Source: Fictibacillus phosphorivorans (GTDB taxonomy: Bacteria > Bacillota > Bacilli > Bacillales > Fictibacillaceae). From it: a DNA stretch of 64,000 bases. Numbering within the stretch: the first letter of the stretch is position 1; the number at the start of each line of letters is the position of its first letter. Under the pieces are notes generated by a model that saw only the letters and a list, made by a program, of their open reading frames with translations, was not told where the DNA came from and searched no databases. Shown piece after piece: positions 8,497-18,074 of this stretch. A program made the position numbers and the translations under genes. Where the stretch lies: positions 2,988,055 to 3,052,054 of the forward strand of contig NZ_VDZU01000001.1 in the NCBI RefSeq assembly GCF_007673525.1. The letters are read 5' to 3'.

Positions 8497-9630
8497 TCAT
8501 GTTAAGTAATCGTTCAACACCGCAATCCATTGCTTTTGCCATCGCTTCATATCAAAAGCCATCGCTGTACCTCTGCTATTGGCAGCAAGTTCTTTCCGTT
8601 GATCGGGGTTCTGAATCAGCTCTGAAATCACACTTTCCAGCCTTGCAACTGTTGGCGTTACGAGTCTCCCATTAAATCCGTCGATAATGATATCGTTAAG
8701 TCCGCCAACATTTGAGCTGACGACTGGCAGCCCCGAGCTTAGCGCTTCTAAACAAGATAATGACGTACCTTCAGAGTAAATCGTTGGGATAATCACTAAG
8801 TCCGCGTCACGATAGGCATTTTTCATCTCATGAAAGGTATACACATTGTGAATTATACGCTCTCCATGAGGATGATGATTTCTCCAGAAGTGAAAAGCTG
8901 TTGTAACCTCTGCTCCGTCTATCGTTTCACCCGCAAATTCGATTTCAATATCACCATGTTTTTCTAACAGAATATCCGCTACCGCCATCATTTGCAGAAT
9001 GCCTCTTTCAGGACTGATTCTTCGCGGATACAATAGTCTGAATCGCCCTTTGTTTGGACTTGATCGCGGCACAAATTGTGTGGTATCTACAAAATTTGGT
9101 ATGAGTTCTACTTTTTCACAATCTGTATAAAAACTCGTTGAACGGCAATAGGTGAGAAAATGTGAATCAACTGATACAAGTTTTGATAAAGACGACAGTG
9201 CATTTTGTACGTTATCCCGGACAGCGTTCTTTGTATCTAACACTAATTCTATGCGATCCCAGTTAATTCCGTGACAAATGCCTAGACTTCCTTTTTTATA
9301 GGGAATTGCATGCCAGATGCAGCTCGCATATATTAACTGGCCCGATGCCTCACACGCCATTTTGTTAAATAGTTCGGGTATATGCTCTAAATTGCTACAT
9401 TGGTGACCTACTATTCTCACATTTTCCAACTTGTTGTCTTCATAATGAGTTTCAAAGGCTTCTGAAAAACTGAGCTGATGAATTTCTACCGAATATCCTA
9501 ACTGTGTGATAAGCAGGCTAAGTTCATAAATATAGCGTTCTAAACCGCCCGCAAAGATCTTTGTAATCTGGTGATTGTATCCATCTAAAAAGCTGTGCGT
9601 TAAGATTGAAATCGTATGATCAGTACCCAC
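8497..9630 (-). CDS. Glycosyltransferase group 1 (GT4-like)
   Basis: A 377-residue GT-B type transferase. The C-terminal half has the usual GT4 features: RLLYPRRISPERGI (donor loop) and EGTSLSCLEALSSGLPVVSSNVGG, the E-x7-E nucleotide-sugar signature. The N-terminal half has a Gly-rich acceptor loop (FAGGLERYIYELS). It starts with GTG at 9630, overlapping the upstream stop codon by one base (TAGTG), so translation is coupled. It probably extends a glycan built by the neighbouring enzymes. Sugar and acceptor cannot be read from the sequence. Confidence 0.87.
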   Translation of the reverse strand: MGTDHTISILTHSFLDGYNHQITKIFAGGLERYIYELSLLITQLGYSVEIHQLSFSEAFETHYEDNKLENVRIVGHQCSNLEHIPELFNKMACEASGQLIYASCIWHAIPYKKGSLGICHGINWDRIELVLDTKNAVRDNVQNALSSLSKLVSVDSHFLTYCRSTSFYTDCEKVELIPNFVDTTQFVPRSSPNKGRFRLLYPRRISPERGILQMMAVADILLEKHGDIEIEFAGETIDGAEVTTAFHFWRNHHPHGERIIHNVYTFHEMKNAYRDADLVIIPTIYSEGTSLSCLEALSSGLPVVSSNVGGLNDIIIDGFNGRLVTPTVARLESVISELIQNPDQRKELAANSRGTAMAFDMKRWQKQWIAVLNDYLT

Positions 9631-10355
9631 TATTCTCTATTCCTCCATTCCACAAGGTTTGGATTAGGGTCTAAGATTGATTCATATTGTACGAGACTTC
9701 CCCACTTTCCTTCAGGATCTATTTGTTTGTATCTTTCATATTTTTTTCTTCGCTCATCCATCGATCCCGCCCACCCAAAGTGTTTCACTCGCACATCGGA
9801 TAATGAACCCCATAAAGCATTGTATGAAAACGGAATACGGTGGACGTGGTGCTCTTGCTGTAGATAATAATAAGGAAATCCCGGCAAATGCCGAACCAGC
9901 ATTTTGCTGTGCCGCTTATGAAGATTCCAATGTTCATCTTCTCTGTAATGCGTTGTACTTCCCCAGAAATCGTACATGCGGAATGCTACCCAATCAAATT
10001 GATCTTGATTAATAAGCGAACGGATTTCCTCTTGTACGTTCTCTTCAAACATTTCATCTGCATCAATAGACAAAATCCAATCCGGTTCATATTTGCAGAC
10101 TTCTTTCCAAAGACGACTTCTGAGCACCCACTCCTCGTGAAAGGATGATTCTTTAAGTTCCACTACTTCTTTGACTTTAGAAAACGATTTACATAGTTCA
10201 ACTGTTCGATCTGTGCTGTTATCATCCACTATGACCATATCATCAACTACATCTGTTAAGGATTGTAAGACTTTCTCCAAAAACCGATTTTCTTCATTTC
10301 GAACCTGCATGATTGCTGTAAGCCGGTTACCTTCTTTTTTTCGGACAGGTCTCAA
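9630..10355 (-). CDS. GT2 family glycosyltransferase, short form
   Basis: A 241-residue GT-A enzyme with AIMQVRNEENRF, IVDDNSTD at 42-49 and DAD at 98-100, and a conserved acceptor segment (VKHFGWAGSMDERRKKYERY). It lacks the TPR tail of the + strand paralogues. The start is TTG at 10355, with GGAGAGAGG 5 nt upstream. It ends exactly where the GT4 gene begins. Its role is presumably one transfer step in the same surface glycan. Confidence 0.85.
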   Translation of the reverse strand: MRPVRKKEGNRLTAIMQVRNEENRFLEKVLQSLTDVVDDMVIVDDNSTDRTVELCKSFSKVKEVVELKESSFHEEWVLRSRLWKEVCKYEPDWILSIDADEMFEENVQEEIRSLINQDQFDWVAFRMYDFWGSTTHYREDEHWNLHKRHSKMLVRHLPGFPYYYLQQEHHVHRIPFSYNALWGSLSDVRVKHFGWAGSMDERRKKYERYKQIDPEGKWGSLVQYESILDPNPNLVEWRNRE

Positions 10356-10372
10356 CGTAACCTCTCTCCTCT

Positions 10373-12346
10373 TTATGTGCTTGACTTTAAGTAACTCTCC
10401 GCCGTCTGCATTCTTACAACCGCATCCAGCTGCAGTTCATCTATGCATGCTGTCTGTAAGTAATAATGAATGGCACGGTGTTTCTCTCCTTGCAGTTCTT
10501 CTATTTCTCCCTTTAGCTTTATTTGATCCAGATGATTTAATTGATAAAAAACAGAAAGCGAAGAATCTGTCGCTGGTTTTAAATAATGTTTCATTTTTAA
10601 ATAAATATTCCGGATCAGATCCATTGACTGAATTGTGCTGTCTTCCCTCACTAATTGATCGGCATACAGCCAGTCACCTAGCGCAAACATCAACATTGCT
10701 ATTGCCGTTCCAAATCGTCCTGCGTTATATTCATTTAATAAACACTCATAAATTTGCTTATTTTCATCTGTCACAGCTAGAATGCCAAAGCTGTTAATCG
10801 CTTCTACCAATTTGTATTGTCGGCATTGTGAAAGTGAAATCCAAGGATAGTATTTTAAGAGACCATCATCTCGCTGAAAGGCTACGTTTCTTGCAAATGC
10901 TTCAAAAAAATATTTCTCAGCTTCTTGAAAATCACCATTTAGATAAAGATACTTCGCAAGAGTACCGATAATGTGTTCATTATGAACATCCCATTTCAAC
11001 TGTCTTTTTAAAACGGTAATTTTCCGATGTATTTGCTGCTGCCGTATATGCTGGATACATTCTTTGTGTTTGTAGCATGAAAACAATTCATTTAGCAGCT
11101 CTTCTTTTTCTGAAAATGGATAAAGCGATGTGTTTTGAACTGGATTTCTTGTACTCTGTATAAAAAAAACGGAGTCATAGCGCAGGGATTGGAGAAAAAA
11201 ATCTTCTTCGTTATTTACGATTATTACATTGGAAAGGGCATACAAACATTCTTTATAAAATTGAAAGTATCTTGGGATCTGATCATTTGCATCATTTAAC
11301 ATAGAGATTAAAAACGATGGCTTTAATTCGCTATGTTTTGTCACCCAAAAAGGATGCGTCACGATTGTTATTTCGGGTTTTGATAGCGTGTGGAGATCAC
11401 GCTTTTGAAAACCTTGATGCTTTAACGGCTCTTCTCCTGTTTCAATAATAACGGCAACAGCGTGCTGGCCAAATTCACATGTCTCATCCGTATTCTCACC
11501 TAAAACAACAACCTTTTTTGCAGGTTTGCTTCTAATAAGTTCTGTTTGATGAATGCGATTCAATTCATCCACTGCTTGTTTTCCAAAACGTTGTATTAGG
11601 CCGGTGAGGTTAACGTTCGCTTCATGCTCGATGTCAGTAAAATGCATACGCTGTGCCATCGTCTTGTGATACACCATAGACTGCAGGTTCACTTTCGGCT
11701 TCCAATTATATGGAAGATCTAACTCTCTAAAATAAGACAACAGCAAGTAATCATCTTCATACCCTTGCTTACCTTTTAAGTGATTTAGATCATACCCGCC
11801 AACTTGCTGCAAAAGGTCCGCTCTATGCATAACCGGATGAACAAAGCCTTCTGTAATCTTTGGGAGCTGTAACCATTTTAAAAGAGAGATGATCTCATTC
11901 GGCACGCTTGGCATATCAACAACAGATGTACCTTTTTGATGAGGATGCCACTCTCCGGATGCAGTTAATATGCCTGGTGAAACACACGGCTCTTTGCTAT
12001 TCTGCTCTAAGAATTTACATAATGGCTCTGTCCAGTTGCTTGGAAACAGCATATCCGGATGGATTTCTGTTATGAAGGTACAATCTGATCGATGCTCCCA
12101 AATGTATTCAAAGCATTTTTGACGAGCAAACGGAATGCCTTTGTTTTCGCCATCACCTAAAATCACGTACGATAGATCAAATTTCTGCAGTTCTTGATGG
12201 AGGGCATCCTTTGAAAGACCACCTTGATTAAAAAACACGCAAAATGAATTTTTCGTTTTTGTTAAACTTGCCAGACATTGTTGAAGCATAAGAAGATCGT
12301 GATGATCTTGGATTAACACCAGCATCGTATGAACGACTTTTGACAT
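10373..12346 (-). CDS. Large GT2-like glycosyltransferase with TPR-like tail
   Basis: A 657-residue protein. Residues 1-220 resemble a GT-A fold (NKGIPFARQKCFEYIWEH and EIHPDMLFPSNW in place of a plain DxD, and YEDDYLLLSYF, the ED-type motif of family 2). Residues 270-400 look like a second Rossmann-type domain, and residues 430-650 are helical TPR-like repeats (YLYLNGDFQEAEKYFFEAFARN). The ATG at 12346 has no well-placed ribosome binding site (the nearest GGGAG is about 16 nt away), so expression may depend on read-through or coupling. It is the second gene after the epimerase. Confidence 0.75.
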   Translation of the reverse strand: MSKVVHTMLVLIQDHHDLLMLQQCLASLTKTKNSFCVFFNQGGLSKDALHQELQKFDLSYVILGDGENKGIPFARQKCFEYIWEHRSDCTFITEIHPDMLFPSNWTEPLCKFLEQNSKEPCVSPGILTASGEWHPHQKGTSVVDMPSVPNEIISLLKWLQLPKITEGFVHPVMHRADLLQQVGGYDLNHLKGKQGYEDDYLLLSYFRELDLPYNWKPKVNLQSMVYHKTMAQRMHFTDIEHEANVNLTGLIQRFGKQAVDELNRIHQTELIRSKPAKKVVVLGENTDETCEFGQHAVAVIIETGEEPLKHQGFQKRDLHTLSKPEITIVTHPFWVTKHSELKPSFLISMLNDANDQIPRYFQFYKECLYALSNVIIVNNEEDFFLQSLRYDSVFFIQSTRNPVQNTSLYPFSEKEELLNELFSCYKHKECIQHIRQQQIHRKITVLKRQLKWDVHNEHIIGTLAKYLYLNGDFQEAEKYFFEAFARNVAFQRDDGLLKYYPWISLSQCRQYKLVEAINSFGILAVTDENKQIYECLLNEYNAGRFGTAIAMLMFALGDWLYADQLVREDSTIQSMDLIRNIYLKMKHYLKPATDSSLSVFYQLNHLDQIKLKGEIEELQGEKHRAIHYYLQTACIDELQLDAVVRMQTAESYLKSST

Positions 12347-12386
12347 CTAGGTTATTAACACTCCCTTCCCCGCTTGGTTAATCGCC

Positions 12387-13526
12387 CTACATGGATTTGA
12401 TTTTTTTACGTTTTACAGACTTAGCAATATCGGATGATGTGATAAAGTCATGTATTCGCTCACTTGCTTTTCCATCACCGAATGGGTTCACGCTCATTGT
12501 CATTTTTTTATAACGCTGCTCATCTCCTAACAGCTGTTGAACTTCCTCAAAAATGACTGCAGGACTTACACCAATGACTTTTAGAATTCCAGAAGATACT
12601 CCTTCTTTTCTTTCTGTTTCCTCCCTCATCACTAAAACAGGTTTTATCAGAGCTGCCGCTTCTTCCTGAATGCCCCCTGAATCGGTCAAAATCAGATACG
12701 CCTGTTTTAATACGTGTACGAAAACGTTATAGGAAAGATGATCAACAATATGCATCCTGCCCTCTAACTGAAATGCTTTGTTTACTTTGCGTCTGATTTG
12801 CGGATTTTTATGAACAGGAAAGATCACTTCGACATCTGGATGTTTTCTCAATATTTTTTTAATCGCTTCAAATATCCCCTGTAAATGCCTTATGTTTTCT
12901 CTGCGGTGAGCGGTCACTACAATTAACTTTTTCTTGCTCTTTAACAGCTGTTCAATATCATCCGGTATTTGTTTTCTATTCATCAGCACTTGATATAGCG
13001 CATCAATGACTGTATTGCCCACCACTTGAATGGTTGATGCAGCGATGTTTTCCCTCAATAAGTTATTTCTGTTTAATTCTGTTGCTGCAAAATGATATGT
13101 CGCCAGTTGTGCGATCAGCCGCCTGTTTCCCTCTTCCGGAAATGGTGCAAATAAATTTGATGTACGAAGACCTGCTTCTACGTGCGCGATGGGTATTTGT
13201 TTTAAAAATGCTGCATACGCACTCATGTAAGCTGTTGTCGTATCACCGTGTACCAAAACAAGGTCTGGTTTTTCGAGTTCCAAAATGACGGATAGTTTAT
13301 TTAAGATCTCAGAACTGATACTCTCAAGCGTCTGCTCACTCTTCATAATGTTCAAATCGTAATCAACTCTCAGCTCAAACAATTCTAGAATTTGATCGAG
13401 CATTTCTCTGTGCTGAGCTGTATTGACGAGTATACTTTCGAGTCGCTCATCTTTTTGTAAACGATGAAGGACCGGTGCCATCTTTATGCCTTCAGGTCTC
13501 GTTCCAATCACAGTTACAATTTTCAT
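12387..13526 (-). CDS. mnaA: UDP-N-acetylglucosamine 2-epimerase (non-hydrolysing)
   Basis: A 379-residue enzyme that interconverts UDP-GlcNAc and UDP-ManNAc, the ManNAc donor for teichoic acid linkage units and capsules. Diagnostic motifs are IGTRPEGIK at 7-15, HVEAGLRT, the catalytic HRREN, and DSGGIQEEA. I start it at the ATG at 13526, preceded by GAAGGAGAG. An upstream in-frame extension to 13601 has no ribosome binding site and no family support. It heads the - strand glycosylation operon, so the glycan it feeds probably contains ManNAc or a derivative (inference). It may be a second copy beside a housekeeping mnaA. Confidence 0.93.
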   Translation of the reverse strand: MKIVTVIGTRPEGIKMAPVLHRLQKDERLESILVNTAQHREMLDQILELFELRVDYDLNIMKSEQTLESISSEILNKLSVILELEKPDLVLVHGDTTTAYMSAYAAFLKQIPIAHVEAGLRTSNLFAPFPEEGNRRLIAQLATYHFAATELNRNNLLRENIAASTIQVVGNTVIDALYQVLMNRKQIPDDIEQLLKSKKKLIVVTAHRRENIRHLQGIFEAIKKILRKHPDVEVIFPVHKNPQIRRKVNKAFQLEGRMHIVDHLSYNVFVHVLKQAYLILTDSGGIQEEAAALIKPVLVMREETERKEGVSSGILKVIGVSPAVIFEEVQQLLGDEQRYKKMTMSVNPFGDGKASERIHDFITSSDIAKSVKRKKIKSM

Positions 13527-13601
13527 AGACTCTCCTTCTTCCTTATTCTCCCTTTTAACAAAATATGTACAACACACAGGTTTCATTCGTTTTCCCCACA
13601 A

Positions 13602-13642
13602 AAAACACCCTTTTTGCTAACGTGAGCAAAAGGGTGTTTTTT
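13602..13642 (-). terminator. Intrinsic terminator of the AraC-type regulator gene
   Basis: ACACCCTTTTTGCT and AGCAAAAGGGTGT form a long stem with A/T runs on both sides, so it can stop transcription from either side. It lies immediately after 13646-14548. Confidence 0.85.
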
Positions 13643-13645
13643 GTG

Positions 13646-14548
13646 TTATCTAACTTTTACAGCTTTTTTCACAACAGGAATATAAATATCAATTTGCTTA
13701 TTTTCCTGACCATAGCAGCGCTGGTCATACAGCTCGAATTCTACTTTCCCGTCATGCTCATACCCTGAGTCTGGGAACCACTTTGAGAAGATCTCAACCC
13801 ATGTTTGCTGAATGGATGGCACGAAGTTCTCCTCTGATGCTTTTGGGGTTGTGAAAACAGCGTACTCCATTTCAGGGAAGGTTCGATAGGACATATCTTC
13901 TGGAGCTGGTGTTCCTTCAGCCACTTCCATACCAATCATGTAAACAAACTCTCCCGTTGTTGTGTTGTATTCTGTGCACAGTCCAAGTTCTTGGTTTTTG
14001 TAAAGTGGATTTGGAATCTTAGCACCGAGGTTGTTTTGTATATAGTGCTGCCAAAACTTCGGAATTTCTCTATTGTTTTCACCGTCTGTGTTACGTGTGT
14101 TTAAGTCATACCCGATGATGTGGAGTGCTGGTTTTTTAATGAGTTTCATTTCCATATTCATTCCTCCAATATAGCGACTCATATTCAGGTAAGCTTTCTG
14201 ATGAAGAGAGGCAGGATGAACAGTTGCACTGCGATACTCTCGCGGTGATTGGCCATAATATTTCTTAAACGCACGATTGAACGACTCATGATACTGAAAC
14301 CCTAGATCAAATGCGATATCAATCACTTTTTCGTCAGATTGCAATAATCGTTGTGCCGCGTGTGAAAGCCGTCGCTTCCGCACATATTCCATGACCGACT
14401 CACCAACAAGAAACTGAAACACCCGATGATAATGAAAAGGCGAGAAGCAAGCGAGCTCTGCAAGCTCCTCTAGTGTAATGCGTTCCTGCAAATTCTCTTC
14501 AATATAGTCAAGTGTCCGCTGAATGCAAACTTCATAATCCATCTCCAT
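13646..14548 (-). CDS. AraC family regulator with GyrI-like effector domain
   Basis: About 300 residues. The N-terminal 105 residues are an AraC/XylS double helix-turn-helix (ITLEELAELACFSPFHYHRVF, then VIDIAFDLGFQYHESFNRAFK and the SPREYR end). The C-terminal 150 residues are a GyrI/SbmC-like small-molecule binding domain. An ATG at 14548 fits the upstream GAAGGG better than the GTG one codon earlier. Such proteins usually sense hydrophobic drugs or metabolites (family knowledge). No obvious target gene is adjacent. Confidence 0.9.
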   Translation of the reverse strand: MEMDYEVCIQRTLDYIEENLQERITLEELAELACFSPFHYHRVFQFLVGESVMEYVRKRRLSHAAQRLLQSDEKVIDIAFDLGFQYHESFNRAFKKYYGQSPREYRSATVHPASLHQKAYLNMSRYIGGMNMEMKLIKKPALHIIGYDLNTRNTDGENNREIPKFWQHYIQNNLGAKIPNPLYKNQELGLCTEYNTTTGEFVYMIGMEVAEGTPAPEDMSYRTFPEMEYAVFTTPKASEENFVPSIQQTWVEIFSKWFPDSGYEHDGKVEFELYDQRCYGQENKQIDIYIPVVKKAVKVR

Positions 14549-14665
14549 CACCTACCCTTCTTCCATCATATACACGAACATTCATTCGTTCTTAACCTTT
14601 TTTGCTAAGTTATCGATTTACTTATTCTATATCGACAGGAGCAGCCCTCCTAATGAGGGTTAATT

Positions 14666-14791
14666 TCATGAGGTTGAGCTTTCAATCCAGGAATTTTGAC
14701 AGTCATCCCACGAGTTTCGGCTGCCAATCCACGAGTGCTAGCTTCTAATCCAAAAGTTCTGCCAACCAATCCACAACTCTGTAATGCTCCA
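14666..14791. repeat. 21-nt periodic array B, core CCACGAGT, six units
   Basis: Units begin at 14666, 14687, 14708, 14729, 14750 and 14771, exactly 21 nt apart. The consensus is (T/C)CACGAGTNNTNGCTNNNAAT. It fills most of the spacer 14549-14854 between two - strand genes, downstream of the protease. It is the only one of the five arrays that is not between convergent genes. The gap contains nothing else apart from the protease terminator. Confidence 0.85.
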
Positions 14792-14811
14792 CTTTCACTA
14801 CTACACCATAG

Positions 14812-14844
14812 AAAAAGCTAGAACCACCAAACATGGTTCTAGCT
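14812..14844 (-). terminator. Intrinsic terminator of the neutral protease gene
   Basis: On the - strand AGCTAGAACC and GGTTCTAGCT form a perfect 10-bp stem with a 9-nt loop, followed by TTTTTC. Confidence 0.9.
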
Positions 14845-14854
14845 ATATCAATAT

Positions 14855-16486
14855 TTATTGAATGCCTACTGCATTAAATGCTTGGTTTACTGACGTTACC
14901 GCTTGAGAGGAGGCACCATATAGATCTGTTGCAGACTGGACTGCCGCTGCTCTCGCCTGACTGAAGTTTGAAGATGACGTTAAATATACCGTGTTCATAC
15001 GATAGAAGATTGCGCCTAGCTTGTCCCTTCCGATTCCCGTAACGGAAACGCCATAATGACTGCCCCCTTCGCTTAAGAGGTAGGCTGCTTTATTGATGAT
15101 TCCGCTGTTGATATGAACTCCTCCGTTATCACCAGTTCCTGTATAGCGAACAGAATAGTGATCAGGATCTTGGTATTTCGCTGGATCTGACATTGAGCGA
15201 AGGGCATCTCCCGCTACGGCAGGCGTATACACGTCTTCACCAATCTCAAAGTCAGGATTTTTACCGTTATAATACTCTACTAGTGTTCCAAAAATATCAG
15301 ACATCGCTTCGTTCAATGCACCTGACTCGTTTTGATAGACAAGATCTGAACTCGTATCTGTTACCGCATGCGTCAATTCATGAGCAACTACATCAATTCC
15401 TCCAGAGAAGGCGATAAAGTTCGTACCATCACCGTCTCCGTATACCATTTGTGAACCGTTCCAAAAAGCATTATTGTAGTTTTTATTAAAGTGAACAGAT
15501 GATTTAATCTGTGCTCCTCTATTATCATAAGAATTACGTCCATGTGTATTTTTATAATAGTCGTAGGTTAAACCAGCAAAGTAATGAGCATCAACAACTG
15601 CTTGATCGTATGAGCTGTCAAATACATTGTCTGTTCCACTGTATAGTGTTCCCGGCAAGAAGAATTCAGGCAGGAACGTACGGTTCTTCATATCATAAGT
15701 AAAGATCCCGTTTCCACGCGTATTATCTTGCATATAATACTTTCCGCTGGATAATGTGAGGTTCAGTGTTTTTGAATCCCCTAATACACCTTTTCCTGTT
15801 CCATTCGTGTTCGTTCCTGTTACTTCGTGCATGTCATTATAACGATTTAGGATCTCACCTGACTGTGCATCAATAAAATAGTTCCAGTTCCCCGGCTCAG
15901 GTGTTAAATAGTTTAAGTTTACAAAATAAGCAAAATGCGCTTTACCATCTTTCATCAGCACGATTTTTTCTGCTTTTGGCTTTTTCTCAAATTCAGGTTT
16001 TAGACCCAGTGCTGCTGTTGCGATGCCTACTGCTTTTTTCCCACTGATCTGCTTTGCGCTCGTTAATTTCGATTGCTTGTCCATCTCTGGAGCAACTTCA
16101 CCTGAGATCACGGTAAGTTCACCGCTTTTATTAATGTGTGCTACTTGGGTATAGCCCCAAATAGGAACACCGTTGTATTCTTGCTGAAGTCTTAGAACCG
16201 TATTCCCGTTTGCTTCTTTTGTACTCTCTACAATAGAGAATGAGTCTTCTGCTGTTGTATTTCCTAATTTAAAGATTGATTTATGACTGTCCACATAATC
16301 AAACAGTACCTTTTGTGCAGAAGCATTTGATTTTGAAGATAACTTACCTGCTAGAAATGCTGGAGTTCCAGAATCACTGCTTACTTTCACTTTTACTTGT
16401 TCTGTCGCAGCCATTGCTGATGGTCCGAACGCACCAGTTATTAATGTTGCCGCAATCCCCATTGCAACCCACTTTTTCTTTGTCAT
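14855..16486 (-). CDS. npr: Secreted neutral metalloprotease, thermolysin (M4) family
   Basis: A 543-residue preproenzyme. A Sec signal peptide ends near AMA (about residue 26). It is followed by an FTP/PepSY propeptide to about residue 220 and the mature M4 peptidase. The zinc motif HELTH lies at 369-373, with the third ligand in NEAMSDIFG and the catalytic His region in [12 protein letters not shown] at 16486 is chosen because GGAGG lies 7 nt before it; the GTG two codons earlier is too close. It degrades extracellular protein. It is monocistronic, with its own terminator. Confidence 0.96.
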   Translation of the reverse strand: MTKKKWVAMGIAATLITGAFGPSAMAATEQVKVKVSSDSGTPAFLAGKLSSKSNASAQKVLFDYVDSHKSIFKLGNTTAEDSFSIVESTKEANGNTVLRLQQEYNGVPIWGYTQVAHINKSGELTVISGEVAPEMDKQSKLTSAKQISGKKAVGIATAALGLKPEFEKKPKAEKIVLMKDGKAHFAYFVNLNYLTPEPGNWNYFIDAQSGEILNRYNDMHEVTGTNTNGTGKGVLGDSKTLNLTLSSGKYYMQDNTRGNGIFTYDMKNRTFLPEFFLPGTLYSGTDNVFDSSYDQAVVDAHYFAGLTYDYYKNTHGRNSYDNRGAQIKSSVHFNKNYNNAFWNGSQMVYGDGDGTNFIAFSGGIDVVAHELTHAVTDTSSDLVYQNESGALNEAMSDIFGTLVEYYNGKNPDFEIGEDVYTPAVAGDALRSMSDPAKYQDPDHYSVRYTGTGDNGGVHINSGIINKAAYLLSEGGSHYGVSVTGIGRDKLGAIFYRMNTVYLTSSSNFSQARAAAVQSATDLYGASSQAVTSVNQAFNAVGIQ

Positions 16487-16754
16487 TGTCACGCCTCCAA
16501 TTTCCTTTTATTTACTTTGTATGCAACATCATATCACCTCTTAAACTCGATTTATATGAATTTTCAGAAAGTTAATTAGTTGTTACTAGCGTAAAAAATA
16601 GGAAATCAAATCATAGTGTCTGATGGCATATTTTCTTTGTAGTTCTTTTTTACCTGAAAATTGTAAATGATTAAATTTGCACTTACACTTAATGTGTTGA
16701 TGTACTTTTACCATAATATAAAAGAAATCTATCATAAAAAAAACAAAACAAAGA
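16487..16754. other. Protease upstream region
   Basis: An AT-rich 268-bp stretch. I see the protease ribosome binding site and a six-codon open frame (ATGATGTTGCATACAAAG then stop) behind AGAGGTGAT about 35 nt upstream, which could be chance. No promoter is good enough to call. Confidence 0.3.
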
Positions 16755-16782
16755 GAACTAGCACAATAATTAGTGCTAGTTC
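16750..16782 (-). terminator. Intrinsic terminator ending the ECF41 operon
   Basis: GAACTAGCAC and GTGCTAGTTC form a perfect 10-bp stem with an 8-nt loop. On the - strand a T-rich tail follows (TCTTTGTTTTG). Confidence 0.85.
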
Positions 16783-16786
16783 TAGA

Positions 16787-17476
16787 TTAATAGACTGTAT
16801 TGGACTTTATGCTCTCATGAAGCAGTAAGTCATGTGGTTTTTTTAGCTTTGGATAGCCTGTAATTCTCTCACTGATCACAGATGGTAAAAACCAGGTCGC
16901 TTGAAGTGCTGTCATTCCTGCTTCAGTTGCTCCCTCTAACTCGTCAGATCCGCCGTCACCAATAAATATAGATTCTTCTGGAGTTACACCAACCTTTTTA
17001 CAAGCTAATTGATAGATTTCTTTTTGCGGTTTGGCAACTCGAGCCTCATAGGAGAAAATTACTTCATCAAAATAGTCAGGCAGTTCAGATGTTTCCCATG
17101 CATCCACTTCTTCAGGAGCAGCATTTGAGATCAGACAGAGCTTCAGACCATTAGATTTTAAAGTTTGAAGCAGTTCTATCACTTGAGAATCGATCTCTTG
17201 AAAAGGAATGCTCTTAGCTGACAATCTTTCTAGGTGAACGTACTCAATAGCTTCTACGTTTGGTGTAATCCCTTGTGAATCTAAAATATCTCTTAACACA
17301 CTCTGGTGATCTGGAAACGTTCCATTCATTCTAAGCTCTCTTCTTAGATCCCACTCTGCTTTAAAAATACCTTTATCTAATCCTAAAGGTTCGATAGAAT
17401 ACTTGGCTTTCTTACGTCCATCTTTCCATTCCGTAATCAACGTTTCATACAGATCAAAGAAAACTGCTTTAACCAA
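16787..17476 (-). CDS. HAD-superfamily hydrolase (subfamily IA)
   Basis: A 229-residue protein with all HAD motifs: motif I FFDLYETL with nucleophile D8, motif II LISNAAPE, the lysine in KPQKEIY, and motif IV GDGGSDE. Motif I has Tyr where most phosphatases have the second Asp, as in haloacid-dehalogenase-like members, so the substrate could be something other than a phosphate ester. The start is TTG with GGGGGAG 5 nt upstream. It is the fourth gene of the operon with the ECF41 sigma factor, 14 bp after the acetyltransferase. Confidence 0.85.
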   Translation of the reverse strand: MVKAVFFDLYETLITEWKDGRKKAKYSIEPLGLDKGIFKAEWDLRRELRMNGTFPDHQSVLRDILDSQGITPNVEAIEYVHLERLSAKSIPFQEIDSQVIELLQTLKSNGLKLCLISNAAPEEVDAWETSELPDYFDEVIFSYEARVAKPQKEIYQLACKKVGVTPEESIFIGDGGSDELEGATEAGMTALQATWFLPSVISERITGYPKLKKPHDLLLHESIKSNTVY

Positions 17477-17490
17477 GGTTTCTCCCCCTA

Positions 17491-18054
17491 TTAAAAAATC
17501 TTTGCATATACACTAGTATCTCGAAGGCTTGTTGTTGAACCAATCTCCAATGAATCATTGCGTAGAATACCTTCCAATGTAAATCCTAACTGTTCAGGGA
17601 TGGCTGCACTTTTCGTATTACGTGTGTCACAACGGATCTCAACCCTTCGTGCTTTAAGCTCCTTAACAGCAAAATCAGTAATTCCATTAACAGCTTCTGT
17701 CATATATCCTTTTCCTGCATAGCGAGTATCAATCCAATATCCAATCTCGAACTTTGGAATTTCCCAATTAATACGGTGTAATCCTGATGAAGCAATCAAG
17801 TTCCCGCTGTCCTTTAAAAATACGAGCAATCTTAAATCTTCCCTGCTTAAAAACTTCAAATGCGCTTCCCGAATATTAACTTCTACATCTTCCTCTGTTT
17901 GATCAAAATGGGCAAAAGGTAGCCAAGGCTTTAATTCATCTAGTGAAGCATGAATAGCTTCAAACATCGCTTTGCCATCTCCAGGCTTTGGCATACGAAT
18001 TAGCAGTCGATCTGTTGTAAATTCAGTTGGAAAATTTATTAAAATTGGTTTCAA
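17491..18054 (-). CDS. GNAT acetyltransferase, RimJ/RimL-like
   Basis: A 187-residue protein of the ribosomal-protein N-acetyltransferase type (ISFEIGYWIDTRYAGKGYMTEA-like acetyl-CoA loop, then RRVEIRCDTRNTKSAAIPEQLGF). It starts with TTG; GGAGG is 6 nt before it. It lies 20 bp after the sigma gene in the same operon. The substrate may be a protein N-terminus or a small amine, and cannot be told from sequence. Confidence 0.85.
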   Translation of the reverse strand: MKPILINFPTEFTTDRLLIRMPKPGDGKAMFEAIHASLDELKPWLPFAHFDQTEEDVEVNIREAHLKFLSREDLRLLVFLKDSGNLIASSGLHRINWEIPKFEIGYWIDTRYAGKGYMTEAVNGITDFAVKELKARRVEIRCDTRNTKSAAIPEQLGFTLEGILRNDSLEIGSTTSLRDTSVYAKIF

Positions 18055-18074
18055 AGTGTACCTCCGAGTATCTG

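Noticed and set aside
12387..13601. Longer mnaA start at 13601
   Set aside because: The 25 extra residues have no ribosome binding site and lie against the terminator of the next gene, while ATG 13526 has a good site and gives family length.
16487..16754. Six-codon leader peptide before the protease
   Set aside because: It has a ribosome-binding-like word, but is too short to separate from chance and has no attenuator hairpin.
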